DNA from: Luteimonas deserti
GTDB lineage: Bacteria; Pseudomonadota; Gammaproteobacteria; Xanthomonadales; Xanthomonadaceae
DNA length: 64,000 nucleotides
Direction: 5' to 3'
NCBI RefSeq assembly: GCF_013425765.1
Contig: NZ_JACCJZ010000010.1
Span: 62,001 to 126,000, forward strand
Numbering within the stretch: the first letter of the stretch is position 1; each line of letters starts with the position of its first letter. The notes below the pieces were generated by a model. It did not search any database. It saw nothing but the letters and a program-made list of their open reading frames with translations, and had not been told where the DNA came from. The translations under genes were made by a program, and so were the position numbers. Shown here piece by piece: positions 19,892-30,358 of this stretch.

Positions 19892-19918
19892 AAGGCCGGG
19901 GGGTGACCCCGGCCTTTT
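19892..19918 (+). terminator. Rho-independent terminator after DUF885 gene
   Basis: A perfect 10-bp inverted repeat, AAGGCCGGGG (19892-19901) and CCCCGGCCTT (19907-19916), has a GGTGA loop and ends in TTTT. It lies just after the stop at 19863 and is the clearest terminator in this part of the window. Confidence 0.85.
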
Positions 19919-20045
19919 CCGTGTCCGAGGTGGCGGAGCGTGCAGTCCATGTCCGGATCGCGACGTGGTTCGCGTTCAAGACTGGGGCGACCAGGGACGC
20001 GGCGCAGGCGCCCGGTGCGAACGCATCGCCGACACGGAGGCCACC

Positions 20046-20783
20046 ATGCATGCAACGACCACCGCCCGGCCATTGCCGGCCTCCGGCCGCGGCCGCCGGT
20101 TCTTCGCGCTGTATGCGGCCGTCCTGCTGGCATGCGTGATCGCCGGCTTCGCGCGCACGCTCTACCTGCGGCCGTGGTTCGACCCCGTCCCGCTGTCGCC
20201 GGCGATGCTCGCGCACGGGATCGCGGTCACCGGCTGGTTCGTGCTGTTCCTGCTGCAGACCCTGCTGGTCCGTCAGGGGCGGCTCGCGCTGCACCGGCAG
20301 CTGGGTGTGCTGGCCCTGGCGGTCGCGCTGGCGACACTGGTCACCTCGTGCACGGCCAGCCTCGGGGTGGTGGAGGCCTTCCGCGCCCGGGGGATCGACG
20401 TCGACGCGCGTCGCGGCCTGATCTCGCTGATCGTCTGGGGCAATCTCGGCGCCCTGCTGGCCTTCGCCGTCTTCGTGGTCCGCGGGGTGCTGGCGCGTGC
20501 GCAGGCAGACACCCACCGCCGGATGATGCTGCTGGCCTCGATCGCGCTGATCTCTCCGGCATTGCTGCGGATCGCCGAGCTTCCGGCATTCGCCGGCGTC
20601 GATCCGGTCCCGGCGACCCTGCTCGGCCTGCTGGCGATGCTGGCCTACGACATCGCCGTGCGCCGCAGACCGCACACGGCCACGATGTGGGGCGCGCCGT
20701 TCTTCCTGTTCGCCCACCTGGGCAGTGCCTTCCTGCTGCCGGGCACGGCCCTCGACCGCTGGATGCTCGCGCGGATCTGGTGA
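20046..20783 (+). CDS. Predicted multi-pass membrane protein
   Basis: 245 residues from the ATG at 20046, preceded by a GGAGG-containing stretch about 8 bases upstream. Six hydrophobic helices can be placed at about 20-38, 56-74, 84-100, 128-147, 160-178 and 190-206, separated by short charged loops (LVRQGRLALHRQLG, LARAQADTHRRMM). The H-R-Q-L-G and D-T-H-R-R-M loop pattern recurs in a group of small proteobacterial integral membrane proteins without known role. No catalytic motif seen. Confidence 0.65.
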   Translation: MHATTTARPLPASGRGRRFFALYAAVLLACVIAGFARTLYLRPWFDPVPLSPAMLAHGIAVTGWFVLFLLQTLLVRQGRLALHRQLGVLALAVALATLVTSCTASLGVVEAFRARGIDVDARRGLISLIVWGNLGALLAFAVFVVRGVLARAQADTHRRMMLLASIALISPALLRIAELPAFAGVDPVPATLLGLLAMLAYDIAVRRRPHTATMWGAPFFLFAHLGSAFLLPGTALDRWMLARIW

Positions 20784-20984
20784 GGGCGGGCGGCCCGGCG
20801 GCCAGGGGTGCCGGAGATGCGACCCGCGTAGGAGCCCGCCGTGGAGGGCGCAGCGCAGCGCCGCCCGCGGAGCGGCGAACGCCCGTCGGGCCGCGCGCCC
20901 GCAGCGTGCGCCAGTCCCCGGCGCGCCGGGGTCCGCACGCCGACGGACCGCACGCGCGTGGCGGCACCTGCGATCATGGTGCCC

Positions 20985-22367
<1,383 letters not shown>

Positions 22368-22375
22368 GCACGAGG

Positions 22376-23404
22376 CTAGGCCGCGAAGTCGAGGACCACA
22401 CGTCCTTCGATCCGCCCCGCGCGCATGCGCGCGAACACATCGTTGATGGCGTCGAGCCGCTCGGTCGTCACGGTCGCGCGGACCTGGCCCATCTCGGCGA
22501 AGGCGAGCGACTCGCGCAGGTCGAGCCGCGTGCCGACGATCGAGCCGCGTACGGTCACGCCGTTGAGGACCATCCCGAAGATGTCCAGCGGAAACGCGCC
22601 CGGCGGCAGCCCGGTGAGCACCACCGTCCCGCGACGACGCACGGTGCCGATGGCCTGCTCGACAGCCCGGGGGGAGACTGCGGTCACCAGTGCGCCGTGG
22701 GCGCCGTCGATCTCCTTCTTGAGGAACGTCGCGGGATCGGTCGTGGTCGCATTGACCGTCACCACGGCACCCAGTCGCCGGGCGAGCGCGAGCTTGCTGT
22801 CGTCCACGTCCACCGCCGCGACGTTCAGGCCCATGGCCCTGGCGTATTGCACCGCCATGTGGCCGAGCCCCCCGATACCCGACACCACGACCCAGTCGCC
22901 CGGCTTGGTATCGGTCATTTTCAGGCCCTTGTAGACCGTCACGCCCGCGCACAGGATCGGCGCGATCTCCACGAAGTCGATGGCGTCGGGAAGATGCCCC
23001 ACGTAGTCGGCATCGGCCAGCACGTATTCGGCGAAGCTGCCGTTGACCGAATAGCCCGTATTGCGCTGCGACTCGCACAAGGTTTCCCAGCCGCCGAGGC
23101 AATGCTCGCAGCCGCCGCATGCGGAGTACAGCCAGGGCACACCGACGCGATCACCTTCGCGCACGCGGGTGACGCCGCTGCCCACCGCCACCACGTGGCC
23201 CACACCCTCGTGACCGGGAATGAAGGGAGGCGTCGGCTTCACCGGCCAGTCGCCCCCGGCCGCGTGCAGGTCGGTGTGGCAGACCCCGCAGGCGCCCAGC
23301 CGCACCAGGATCTCGCCTGCCGCGGGCCGCGGCACGGCGACCTCCTCGATCACCAGTGGCGCGCCGAACGCACGCACCACGGCGGCTTTCATCGTCCTCT
23401 CCAT
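22376..23404 (-). CDS. adhP: Zinc-dependent alcohol dehydrogenase (AdhP type)
   Basis: 342 residues from the ATG at 23404, chosen because GAGGGAG lies 6 bases upstream; the usual family start MKAAVV is four residues later (23392). Catalytic zinc ligands are Cys42 in GACGVCHTD and His65 in IPGHEGVG; the structural zinc cysteines lie in [16 protein letters not shown] (96, 99, 102, 110). The NAD-binding GIGGLGHMA and SGIGG region follow. It is the tetrameric, propanol-preferring type (E. coli AdhP), oxidising primary alcohols or reducing aldehydes in the cytosol. The neighbours do not suggest a special substrate. Confidence 0.88.
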   Translation of the reverse strand: MERTMKAAVVRAFGAPLVIEEVAVPRPAAGEILVRLGACGVCHTDLHAAGGDWPVKPTPPFIPGHEGVGHVVAVGSGVTRVREGDRVGVPWLYSACGGCEHCLGGWETLCESQRNTGYSVNGSFAEYVLADADYVGHLPDAIDFVEIAPILCAGVTVYKGLKMTDTKPGDWVVVSGIGGLGHMAVQYARAMGLNVAAVDVDDSKLALARRLGAVVTVNATTTDPATFLKKEIDGAHGALVTAVSPRAVEQAIGTVRRRGTVVLTGLPPGAFPLDIFGMVLNGVTVRGSIVGTRLDLRESLAFAEMGQVRATVTTERLDAINDVFARMRAGRIEGRVVLDFAA

Positions 23405-23745
23405 TGCTCGCTCCCTCGGATGGAATACCGCCACCCTGGATGCACCGGCGCTGCGTGGCATTGATCCTGATCAAGCCGGTCCGCCTCCGACGCCGGCCTG
23501 TCGGGTCGCCGGGTCCAGGCGGACGTGCGCGGGGCACGGCAAGCCGCCGGTGGACCCGTGCCGCGCGGCCGCCTGCTGCAGCGCAGAATGCGCCCGGCTG
23601 TGCCGTACGCTAGCGTCCGGTGCGCGACGACACGGGGGATGACGGGCCGGGGGGCAGCATCAGGTCGCGGAAATCGAACGTCGTGTGCGCCGTACCACCC
23701 GCGGGCGTCCGTCCCGGGTGCATCCATGTCGAAGGGGCTCAAGGG

Positions 23746-24834
23746 ATGAACACCCATCTGCGCAGTACCGCCTGTCGTGCGTTGCCCATCGCGGTCCTGC
23801 TGGCGCTCGCTGCGCCTGCCGCGGCCAATACCCTCAACCAGAACGTGTCGTGGACCATCGACCGGCCCGGCACCGCGACCAAGTACCGGATGGTGGCCTA
23901 CGGCGACTCGATCTACGCCGGCTACAACGGTTCGATCAGCAACGCCGCGCGGTATTCGGCGCCGACGGTCAACGGCGAGTACCTGGCCGCGCGCTGGAAC
24001 GCCGACATCGAGACCGTCCGCCGCACCAAATCCGGCGCGGTCGCGCGCGACGTCTACGAGAACAAGATCGTCGCCGAGCGCTCCTACATGCAGGCCGCAT
24101 CCACACGCGTGGTGACCTTCGAGATGTGCGGCAACGACGGCCTGCAGGCACGCACCGCGTTTAAGTCCCAGGGCGGCACCTGCAACTACACCGGGCTCGA
24201 GGCCGCGGTGAATGCGTGCAAGACCTACGTCGCGCAGTCGATGGATTTCATCAACGCCAACGCGCATCCCAACACGCGGCTGAAGATCATCTCCAACGTC
24301 TACTACCCCGGCTATGCCGCGGACAACGTGCAGAGCAGCTGCCGCGACGGCGTCACCGGCCAGACCGTGAACCTGCGCGACCGTTTCCTGCCCGCGCTGA
24401 CCCGGATGAACTACTGGATGTGCGAGTACGCGCGGCAGAAGGGCTTCCAGTGCGCCGACAGCTTCGCGCAGTACATGGGCGCCGACCACGACAGCAACGG
24501 CGACGGGATCGTCGACGCCGAGGCGCTGCGCTGGGTGCCCGGCGAGAGCGAGGCCAGTTACCTGCAGCGCATCACCGTGACCCTGCGCGGCACGCTGCGC
24601 GACGCGAACACCAAGTTCGTCAGCGCGCAGAGTTCCTACGACTACATCCAGTCCGACGACGTGCATCCCACCTACGCCGGCGGCACCGTGAGCGCCGGAT
24701 TGTGGGGCGGCACCACCGGCACCGGCGCGGCGCGCTACGCCAGCTTCGTCAACGGCCGCAGCCCGATCTGGAACCAGTTCGGCCACGAGCGCATGGGCTG
24801 GGCGCTGTCGGTCTACAACCCCGCCACGCCCTGA
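23746..24834 (+). CDS. Exported SGNH/GDSL-type hydrolase
   Basis: 362 residues from the ATG at 23746, with GGGGCTCAAGGG just upstream. A signal peptide (ALPIAVLLALAAPAAA, about 12-27) leads to SGNH blocks. Block I is VAYGDSIYAGY with nucleophile Ser55, block III FEMCGNDGLQ (Gly129, Asn130, Asp131), and block V SDDVHPTYAGG (Asp304, His307). Six or more cysteines suggest a disulfide-stabilised extracytoplasmic enzyme, and a DxNxDG segment (about 247-259) resembles a calcium loop. The family covers esterases, lipases and O-acetyl-hydrolases. It is first of three same-strand genes with short gaps, followed by an anchored protein and an Lnt-like protein, which suggests action on an exported acylated molecule. 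Confidence 0.82.
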   Translation: MNTHLRSTACRALPIAVLLALAAPAAANTLNQNVSWTIDRPGTATKYRMVAYGDSIYAGYNGSISNAARYSAPTVNGEYLAARWNADIETVRRTKSGAVARDVYENKIVAERSYMQAASTRVVTFEMCGNDGLQARTAFKSQGGTCNYTGLEAAVNACKTYVAQSMDFINANAHPNTRLKIISNVYYPGYAADNVQSSCRDGVTGQTVNLRDRFLPALTRMNYWMCEYARQKGFQCADSFAQYMGADHDSNGDGIVDAEALRWVPGESEASYLQRITVTLRGTLRDANTKFVSAQSSYDYIQSDDVHPTYAGGTVSAGLWGGTTGTGAARYASFVNGRSPIWNQFGHERMGWALSVYNPATP

Positions 24835-24842
24835 TCCGGTCC

Positions 24843-25502
24843 ATGGAGATCCGCCGCATGCCCGATACCCGTCCTTCCGCTGCAGCCGCGCCGAGCCACC
24901 GCGACAGCCGTCGTGCCCGAGCCATCGCCGGTCGCGCCTCGCCCTGGTGGCTCGCAGCCACCGCCGTGGTCGTGGTCGGCGGCGTGGTGATGTGGCGCAT
25001 GGCGTTGACGGCGCCTGCGCCGGTGGCCGGCACGGCCGGCGCCGCCACGGCGGACACGGCAGCAGCGCCGGCCAGGCCCGGGTATGCGGCGACGGCGATG
25101 GCGGCGGTGGGCAAGCCACGGCTGCGTCCCGGCGACGATCCCAACGATGTCGCGGCGTACTTCCAGCCGGGCGATCCGGAACCCGGCGGCGCCGAGCTGA
25201 TCGGCGCCCTGCAGGACGCCGGGATCCGGACCGGGATCGGCGCCTTCAATCCGCCCGGGACCAGCCCGCCGCTCGAGGGCCTCGCGGTGCCCGAAGATTT
25301 CGAACTGCCGCAGGGCTACGTCCGCCATCACCAGGCCACCGATGACGGCCAGCCGATCGAGCCGATCCTGATGTTCGCGCCTGATTTCGCGCTGGTCGAC
25401 GCCAACGGTCATCCCGTGGATCTGCCCGACAATCGCGTCGTGACCGCCGACCTCGCGCCGGCGGGCCTGCCGCTGCGCCAGGTCCGCATCCCGGGCCAGT
25501 GA
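24843..25502 (+). CDS. Membrane-anchored protein in SGNH/Lnt-like operon
   Basis: 219 residues from the ATG at 24843 (214 from 24858), 8 bp after the SGNH hydrolase stop. A basic N terminus (SHRDSRRARAIAGRAS) precedes one transmembrane helix (WWLAATAVVVVGGVVMWRMAL, about 35-55, the only one). The rest, an Ala-rich linker and a compact domain, is therefore periplasmic. The domain has GDDPNDVAAYFQPGDPEPGG, LIGALQDAGIRTGIGAF and DLPDNRVVTADLAP segments. I do not recognise the fold or function. Its fixed place between a hydrolase and an acyltransferase-like protein suggests a partner or tether. Confidence 0.65.
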   Translation: MEIRRMPDTRPSAAAAPSHRDSRRARAIAGRASPWWLAATAVVVVGGVVMWRMALTAPAPVAGTAGAATADTAAAPARPGYAATAMAAVGKPRLRPGDDPNDVAAYFQPGDPEPGGAELIGALQDAGIRTGIGAFNPPGTSPPLEGLAVPEDFELPQGYVRHHQATDDGQPIEPILMFAPDFALVDANGHPVDLPDNRVVTADLAPAGLPLRQVRIPGQ

Positions 25503-25527
25503 CGCCGGTGCGTGGAGGGTCCGGCGC

Positions 25528-27978
25528 TTGAGCCGGGCCTGGATGCGCGGCGGCGCGGGCCGGCATGCCGCCGGGATCGCCGCATCCGCCTTGCTGCTGG
25601 CGCTCTACGCGCGCTGGCCGCAGGCCTGGCCGCTGGGCGCGTTCGTGCTGGTGCCCTGGTGTCTTGCGCTGGACGATGGACGCGGATTGCGCGGCGCCGT
25701 GGTCTCGGGCGCCGCGATGGCGCTCGCCTTCGTCGCCGTCGTGTTCGGCTGGTTCGGCGCGGCGATCGCGGGCTATGTCGGCCTCGGAACCGCGTCGGCC
25801 ACCGCCGTTCTGCTGGTGCTGGCGCCGCTGCTCCAGCCGCAACTGCTGGCCTACGCCGCGGTGCGCCACATCGCCGGACTGCGGTACGGCGCCGGCATGC
25901 GCGCGCTGGCTGCCGCCGCGGCGTGGGTCGCCTGCGAGGCGCTCTGGCCCAAGCTGTTCGGCGACACGCTGGGGCACGGGCTGCACGGCGCCCGGACGTT
26001 GCGCCAGGCCGCGGACCTCGGTGGCGCCGCCGGGCTCACCGTGCTGCTGCTGCTGGTCAACGAGGCGATCGCCTGCGCACTGGCGCGGCGACGCGGCGGG
26101 TCGCGCGCCTGGGCCACTCCGCTCCTCGCCGGCGTGCTGCTGGTCGCGGGCACGGCCGCCTACGGCGCGGTGCGGCTTGCATCGCTGCAGGCGCGCCCCG
26201 CCGCCGAGGCAGCGCCGCTGCGCGTGGCGATGGTGCAGGCGAGCATCACCGACTACGAGCGGCTGCGTCGCGAGATGGGTGCCTACGCGGTGGTCCGCCA
26301 TGTGTTGGATACGCATTACGCGCTGTCGTGGTCCGCGCTGCGTGACCACGATGCCGACGTGCTGCTGTGGTCGGAGACGGTGTACCCGACCACGTTCGGA
26401 ACCCCGCGCAGCGAGGACGGCGCACTGCTGGATGCGGAGATCCGGGCGTTCGTCGAAACCGCCGGCGTTCCGCTGGTGTTCGGCAGCTACGACCGCGACG
26501 CCGACGGCGAGTACAACGCCGCGATGTTCGTCGAGCCCGGACGCGGGCTGATCGGTGCCTACCGCAAGACGCACCCGTTTCCGCTGACCGAACACGTGCC
26601 GCGCTGGCTCGATGGTCCCCGCCTGCGCGCGTGGCTGCCGTGGGCCGGCAGCTGGCAACCCGGCAACGGTGCGCGGGTGATGCCACTGCGCAGCCGCGAC
26701 GGACGCGAACTCAATGTCGTGCCGCTGATCTGCCTCGACGACGTGCATCCGCAACTGGCGATCGACGGCGCGCGGCTCGGCGCCGAGGCCATCCTCGGCA
26801 TGTCCAACGACTCCTGGTTCACCGGGCATCCGCAGGGCGCCCGGCTGCATCTGGCCGTCGCCGGCTTCCGCAGCATCGAGACGCGCCTGCCGCAGGTGCG
26901 GGTGACCACCAACGGCCTGTCGGCCGTGATCGACGAGACCGGCGAGGTCCAGGTGCGCACGGCGATGGGCGACGAGGCCGTCCTCACCGCCACCGTGCAT
27001 CCGCAAGCGCCCGTCACGACCCTGATGGTGCGCTGGGGCGACTGGGTCGGGCGTGCGGGCGCGGCCTTCCTGCTGGTGCTTGCGCTCGCCGGCATGCGGA
27101 CGCGTCCGCGCAGCGACGACGCACGCGTGCCGGTGGCCATCGAAGGCCATCTGATGCCGCCGCCGGTCCGCGCGCTCGACGCGGGCCTGCGGCTGCTCGC
27201 CGGCGCGGGTCTGGCCTGGCTGGCCGTCGACATGCTGCTGCGCACCGGCCCCCAGGTGGCCTCGCTCGTCCAGCTGCAGGTATTCGCTGGCATGGTCGTG
27301 CTGCCGTGGCTCGCTGCGGGCCTGCTCCGTGTGGCGACCGCCGCGGGGATCGCGCCGGATGGCGACGGGCGGGTCCTCGTCGCGCGGGGGCGCCGGATCG
27401 ACCTGCCCGCCGCGACCACCACGCTTCGCCCGTGGCGCCTGCCCTGGCCGTGCGCGGGCGTCGATCTCGAGACCGGCGGCGACGAGCGGCGCCCGTACGC
27501 GATGGCGCTGCGCGGGCCCCATCGCGTGCAGCGCCTGGTCGATGCCGCTGGATCGGAGTGCCTGGTCGACCGGCGTCACCCGGTCCTCGCGCGGTTCGCG
27601 GACGCCCGCGATGCCGGGCGTCGACGGTGGGATCACCCGCTGCTGAAGTTCGGCGCGTTTCCGCTGCTGCCCGCGCTGGTGGCGTTCCGCCTGCACCAGA
27701 TCATCGCCTTCGGCGGGCCGCTGGGCGAATGGCAGACCTTCGGCGCAGGCGCCTGGTGGACGGCGCTCGCGATCTGGTGGGCATCGTGGTCGCTCGGACT
27801 GGTGCTGTTCGCCGCGGCGCTGCGTGTGCTGTTGGAGGCGATCTGCCTGGCCACCACGTGGCGGTGCCCTGCCGGCGCGCATGCGCTGCGCGGGGGGCTC
27901 GAGCACGCGGCCCGGCTGGTCTACTACCTCGGCGTGCCGCTGTGGCTGGCCTGGCGGCTGTCGCCCGGCGCGGGCTAG
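25528..27978 (+). CDS. Lnt-like nitrilase-fold membrane protein with C-terminal extension
   Basis: 816 residues, start TTG at 25528 because GGAGGG lies 8 bases upstream; the ATG at 25543 has no such site. Residues 1-215 hold six or so transmembrane helices. Residues 230-490 are a CN-hydrolase domain like that of apolipoprotein N-acyltransferase, with the triad Glu283 (LLWSETVYP), Lys347 (AYRKTHPFPLTEHVP, second Glu355) and Cys402 (PLICLDD). E. coli Lnt is about 512 residues with ICYE at the Cys; here the flanking residues differ. The last 300 residues add further membrane helices (about 525-545, 560-600, 712-735, 745-775) and a soluble stretch not found in Lnt. Probably an acyltransferase or amidase acting in the periplasm on a special substrate. 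Confidence 0.78.
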   Translation: MSRAWMRGGAGRHAAGIAASALLLALYARWPQAWPLGAFVLVPWCLALDDGRGLRGAVVSGAAMALAFVAVVFGWFGAAIAGYVGLGTASATAVLLVLAPLLQPQLLAYAAVRHIAGLRYGAGMRALAAAAAWVACEALWPKLFGDTLGHGLHGARTLRQAADLGGAAGLTVLLLLVNEAIACALARRRGGSRAWATPLLAGVLLVAGTAAYGAVRLASLQARPAAEAAPLRVAMVQASITDYERLRREMGAYAVVRHVLDTHYALSWSALRDHDADVLLWSETVYPTTFGTPRSEDGALLDAEIRAFVETAGVPLVFGSYDRDADGEYNAAMFVEPGRGLIGAYRKTHPFPLTEHVPRWLDGPRLRAWLPWAGSWQPGNGARVMPLRSRDGRELNVVPLICLDDVHPQLAIDGARLGAEAILGMSNDSWFTGHPQGARLHLAVAGFRSIETRLPQVRVTTNGLSAVIDETGEVQVRTAMGDEAVLTATVHPQAPVTTLMVRWGDWVGRAGAAFLLVLALAGMRTRPRSDDARVPVAIEGHLMPPPVRALDAGLRLLAGAGLAWLAVDMLLRTGPQVASLVQLQVFAGMVVLPWLAAGLLRVATAAGIAPDGDGRVLVARGRRIDLPAATTTLRPWRLPWPCAGVDLETGGDERRPYAMALRGPHRVQRLVDAAGSECLVDRRHPVLARFADARDAGRRRWDHPLLKFGAFPLLPALVAFRLHQIIAFGGPLGEWQTFGAGAWWTALAIWWASWSLGLVLFAAALRVLLEAICLATTWRCPAGAHALRGGLEHAARLVYYLGVPLWLAWRLSPGAG

Positions 27979-28045
27979 ATGCAGGCCGGGCGCGCCGCGC
28001 GGTTCCGGCTGGCCGTCCGGATGCCGAGGACGGCCGCCGGGTGCC

Positions 28046-28594
28046 TCACGTTTTCGGCGCCAGTAGCACGCGCGGTGTCAGCGCGGCGCTCGCCTTCTCG
28101 CCCATCAGCTGCAGTTCGCCGTCCTGGATCAGCGCGGTCAGGCGCATGCCGCGCTCCAGCAGCGAGGCCGCCCGTTCCAGCGCGTCGGGATCGAGGTCGA
28201 TGACGGTGAGGTTCTTCACCCGCGACAGCGCACCGGCGTTCTTGTCCCACCAGATTGCCGCGCTGGCGCCGCTGTAGGTCACCACGGCGACGTCGCGCGC
28301 ACGGCCTGCCGCCTTGCGGATGCGGGTCTCCGCGGGTTGCCCGAGATCGATCCAGCGATCGATGTTGCCGGTGTAGTCGCGCTGCCACAGATCGGCCTCG
28401 TCCTCGTTGCTCAGCCCGCGGCCGAACTCCAGACGCTCGTCGGCGAACAGCACGAAGGCGATCAAGCGCGCCATCAGCCGCAGCGGCGTCTCCGACGGAT
28501 GCTGGGCCAGCGTGAGGTTGTGCTCGGCGTAGTACTGCCGGTCCATGTCGCTGACCTGCAGCTCGGCCTTGTAGATCGTCGCGTTGGGAGCCAT
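28046..28594 (-). CDS. yaeQ: YaeQ family protein
   Basis: 182 residues from the ATG at 28594 (MAPNATIYKAELQVSDMDR); E. coli YaeQ has 181. Typical blocks are HNLTLAQHPSETPLRLMARL, FVLFADERLEFGRGLSNEDEADLW and WIDLGQPAETRIRKA. The fold is PD-(D/E)XK-like, with the Asp and Glu in the GLSNEDEADLW region, but no nuclease activity is established for the family. It was once linked to suppression of RfaH mutants. Soluble, cytosolic. Converges with the Lnt-like gene 67 bp away. Confidence 0.88.
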   Translation of the reverse strand: MAPNATIYKAELQVSDMDRQYYAEHNLTLAQHPSETPLRLMARLIAFVLFADERLEFGRGLSNEDEADLWQRDYTGNIDRWIDLGQPAETRIRKAAGRARDVAVVTYSGASAAIWWDKNAGALSRVKNLTVIDLDPDALERAASLLERGMRLTALIQDGELQLMGEKASAALTPRVLLAPKT

Positions 28595-28758
28595 CGCCAG
28601 TCCGTGCAGAGCGGCGGGCAAGTGTAAGCGCGCGCCTGCGCGGCGCGTGACGGCGGCGTGATGCATCCAGTCGCGCGTTCCGCGCGTAAGTCACATCACC
28701 CGCCGCCCTGTGCGGGCGGATCCAGGTCCCGCGTCATCCATTCCAAGAGGAATTCCCG

Positions 28759-29367
28759 ATGAAGATCCATCTGCTGACCGCCAGCCTGCTCGCTTCCCTC
28801 GCCCTGACCGCCTGCTCGCAGGACGCCGCCACCGACGTGGCTGCCACCGATGCCGCTGCCCCGGCGCCGATGGCCGCCGAGACCGAGACCATGGGCGCAC
28901 CCGACGCCGTGGCCGATGCAGCGGCCGGCGACGTCGTCGACGCCGCGATCAACTCGCCCGACCACAGCACGCTCGTGGCGGCGGTGCAGGCTGCCGGCCT
29001 GGTCGATACGTTGAAGGGCAGCGGCCCGTTCACCGTGTTCGCACCCACCAACGCCGCGTTCGAGAAGTTGCCTGCCGGCGCCGTCGACGGCCTGCTCGAG
29101 CCGGCCGCCAAGGACCAGCTGACCGGCGTGTTGACCTATCACGTGGTGGCCGGCCGCGTCGATGCCGCCGAGCTGACCCGTCAGATCGAAGCCGGCGGTG
29201 GTTCGGCCACGCTGACCACGGTGCAGGGCGGCACGCTGACCGCGATGGTCGACGGCGGCAATGTCGTGATCACCGATGCACAGGGCGGGTCGGCCACCGT
29301 CACCACCGCGGACCTGCGCCAGACCAACGGCGTCATCCACGTCATCGACACGGTGCTGATGCCGTAA
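28759..29367 (+). CDS. Fasciclin-domain lipoprotein
   Basis: 202 residues. A lipoprotein signal (LLASLALTACSQ, Cys about 19) is followed by an Ala/Asp-rich linker and one fasciclin (FAS1) domain from about 65 to 202. Signature H1 is FTVFAPTNAAFEKLP, and H2 is around LTYHVVAGRVDAAEL and GVIHVIDTVLMP. A strong ribosome-binding site (AAGAGGAATTCCCG) lies just before the ATG. FAS1 domains mediate surface adhesion or protein contacts. It is monocistronic and followed by two hairpins, the second a clear terminator. Confidence 0.9.
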   Translation: MKIHLLTASLLASLALTACSQDAATDVAATDAAAPAPMAAETETMGAPDAVADAAAGDVVDAAINSPDHSTLVAAVQAAGLVDTLKGSGPFTVFAPTNAAFEKLPAGAVDGLLEPAAKDQLTGVLTYHVVAGRVDAAELTRQIEAGGGSATLTTVQGGTLTAMVDGGNVVITDAQGGSATVTTADLRQTNGVIHVIDTVLMP

Positions 29368-29455
29368 GCGGCGATACCGACGGGCCGGCATGCCCGGCCC
29401 CTCTCCGCATCGCCTGGCTGCGCGTGTTGTCCTCGTCCGACCACGCGCATCCCCG

Positions 29456-29483
29456 GGGCGGCCCGTTCGGGCCGCCCTTTCTC
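29456..29483 (+). terminator. Rho-independent terminator after fasciclin gene
   Basis: A perfect 9-bp stem, GGGCGGCCC (29456-29464) and GGGCCGCCC (29469-29477), with a GTTC loop is followed by TTTCT. A weaker 7-bp hairpin (29382-29400, no T-run) lies closer to the stop codon and may help. Confidence 0.75.
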
Positions 29484-29496
29484 GTGTGTGTCGCGC

Positions 29497-29727
29497 TCAG
29501 CGAACGGGCAGGGGTGCCCGATGCCCATCCTGGAGATGGACGTCCACGGGCGTCGACGCCCTCCGGGTGAGCCGGGCGAGCGCGAGGCCTGCGGCCAGCA
29601 TCGCCACCAGAAAAAAGCCGATATCCGCAGCAGATGCCGGAATGCCGCGCGCATAGGTCGTGCGCCGGGTCGCTGCAGCGCGGACGGAGGATCGCCCGCC
29701 CACTGCCCGCGCCGACACGCGGGGCAT
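29497..29727 (-). CDS. Possible small membrane protein
   Basis: A 76-residue minus-strand frame in an otherwise empty 540-bp gap. It carries one hydrophobic segment (ADIGFFLVAMLAAGLALARL) and a short polar tail, but its first 30 residues are Arg/Ala/Ser-rich like chance translation in GC-rich DNA, and no strong ribosome-binding site precedes it. Listed only because nothing else explains the stretch. Confidence 0.2.
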   Translation of the reverse strand: MPRVSARAVGGRSSVRAAATRRTTYARGIPASAADIGFFLVAMLAAGLALARLTRRASTPVDVHLQDGHRAPLPVR

Positions 29728-29911
29728 GGCGGCGGCGCCGTTCGCACTTCACCGGTTGCTGCCGTGAGCCCGCGCTGGGGACGTGACGCCACGCGTGGAT
29801 CCGGGGATGCCCACTGCGCTGCGGTGACATCGCTGCGCGCTCCACGTTGTTTTCATTCCGCCTTTGCGAACGCGGCCACACACTCGCGCTCCCTTATCCG
29901 GAGTCACGCGC

Positions 29912-30358
29912 ATGGGCCTGTTCTCGAAGATCGCCGATCGGATTCTGCGTCGCAACGACACTCCCGCGGCCAAGTCCGCCCCGGCGGCACCCGCACCCGC
30001 CAGGCCGGCGGCGGTGATCTTCACCGGAAGCCCGGATGACCCGAAGGTCTCGCCACAGTCGCACACACAGGCGCCGTCCACGCCTGCGGCGCCGGCCGAG
30101 CCGGTCGATGTCGAGGCGGTATTGACCGGTCTCGCGGCCGAAAAGGGTGGCGCGAGCGATTGGCGTCGTTCGATCGTGGACCTGCTGAAGCTGCTCGATC
30201 TCGAGTCCAGCCTCGACGCGCGCAAGGAGCTCGCGGCCGAGCTCGGGGTCGCTGCCGGCGCGCACGGCAGTGCCGAGCAGAACATCGCGCTGCACAAGGC
30301 GGTGATGCGCAAGCTCGCGGAGAACGGCGGTCGCGTGCCGGACGCCCTGAAAGACTGA
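29912..30358 (+). CDS. DUF3597 domain protein
   Basis: 148 residues from the ATG at 29912, with CCGGAGTC about 8 bases upstream. A short amphipathic start (MGLFSKIADRILRRND) and a Pro/Ala-rich linker lead to the DUF3597 domain (about 65-148): VDVEAVLTGLAAEKGG, WRRSIVDLLKLLDLESSLD, ARKELAAELG and ALHKAVMRKLAENGGRVP. The domain is a small helical fold, structurally related to phage lysis or LysM-adjacent modules in some proteins, but its role is unknown. No membrane helix. Monocistronic. Confidence 0.85.
   Translation: MGLFSKIADRILRRNDTPAAKSAPAAPAPARPAAVIFTGSPDDPKVSPQSHTQAPSTPAAPAEPVDVEAVLTGLAAEKGGASDWRRSIVDLLKLLDLESSLDARKELAAELGVAAGAHGSAEQNIALHKAVMRKLAENGGRVPDALKD

Noticed and set aside
20784-20984. 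A possible xanthomonad-type intergenic repeat (around GTAGGAGCCCGCCG)
   Set aside because: Only one partial copy is seen in the window and no inverted partner, so it cannot be supported as a repeat family.
25246-27906. An 886-codon minus-strand frame under the Lnt-like gene
   Set aside because: Composition (Gln/Arg/His/Gly runs) and lack of motifs mark it as antisense noise to the coding Lnt-like frame, which shows membrane helices and a catalytic triad.
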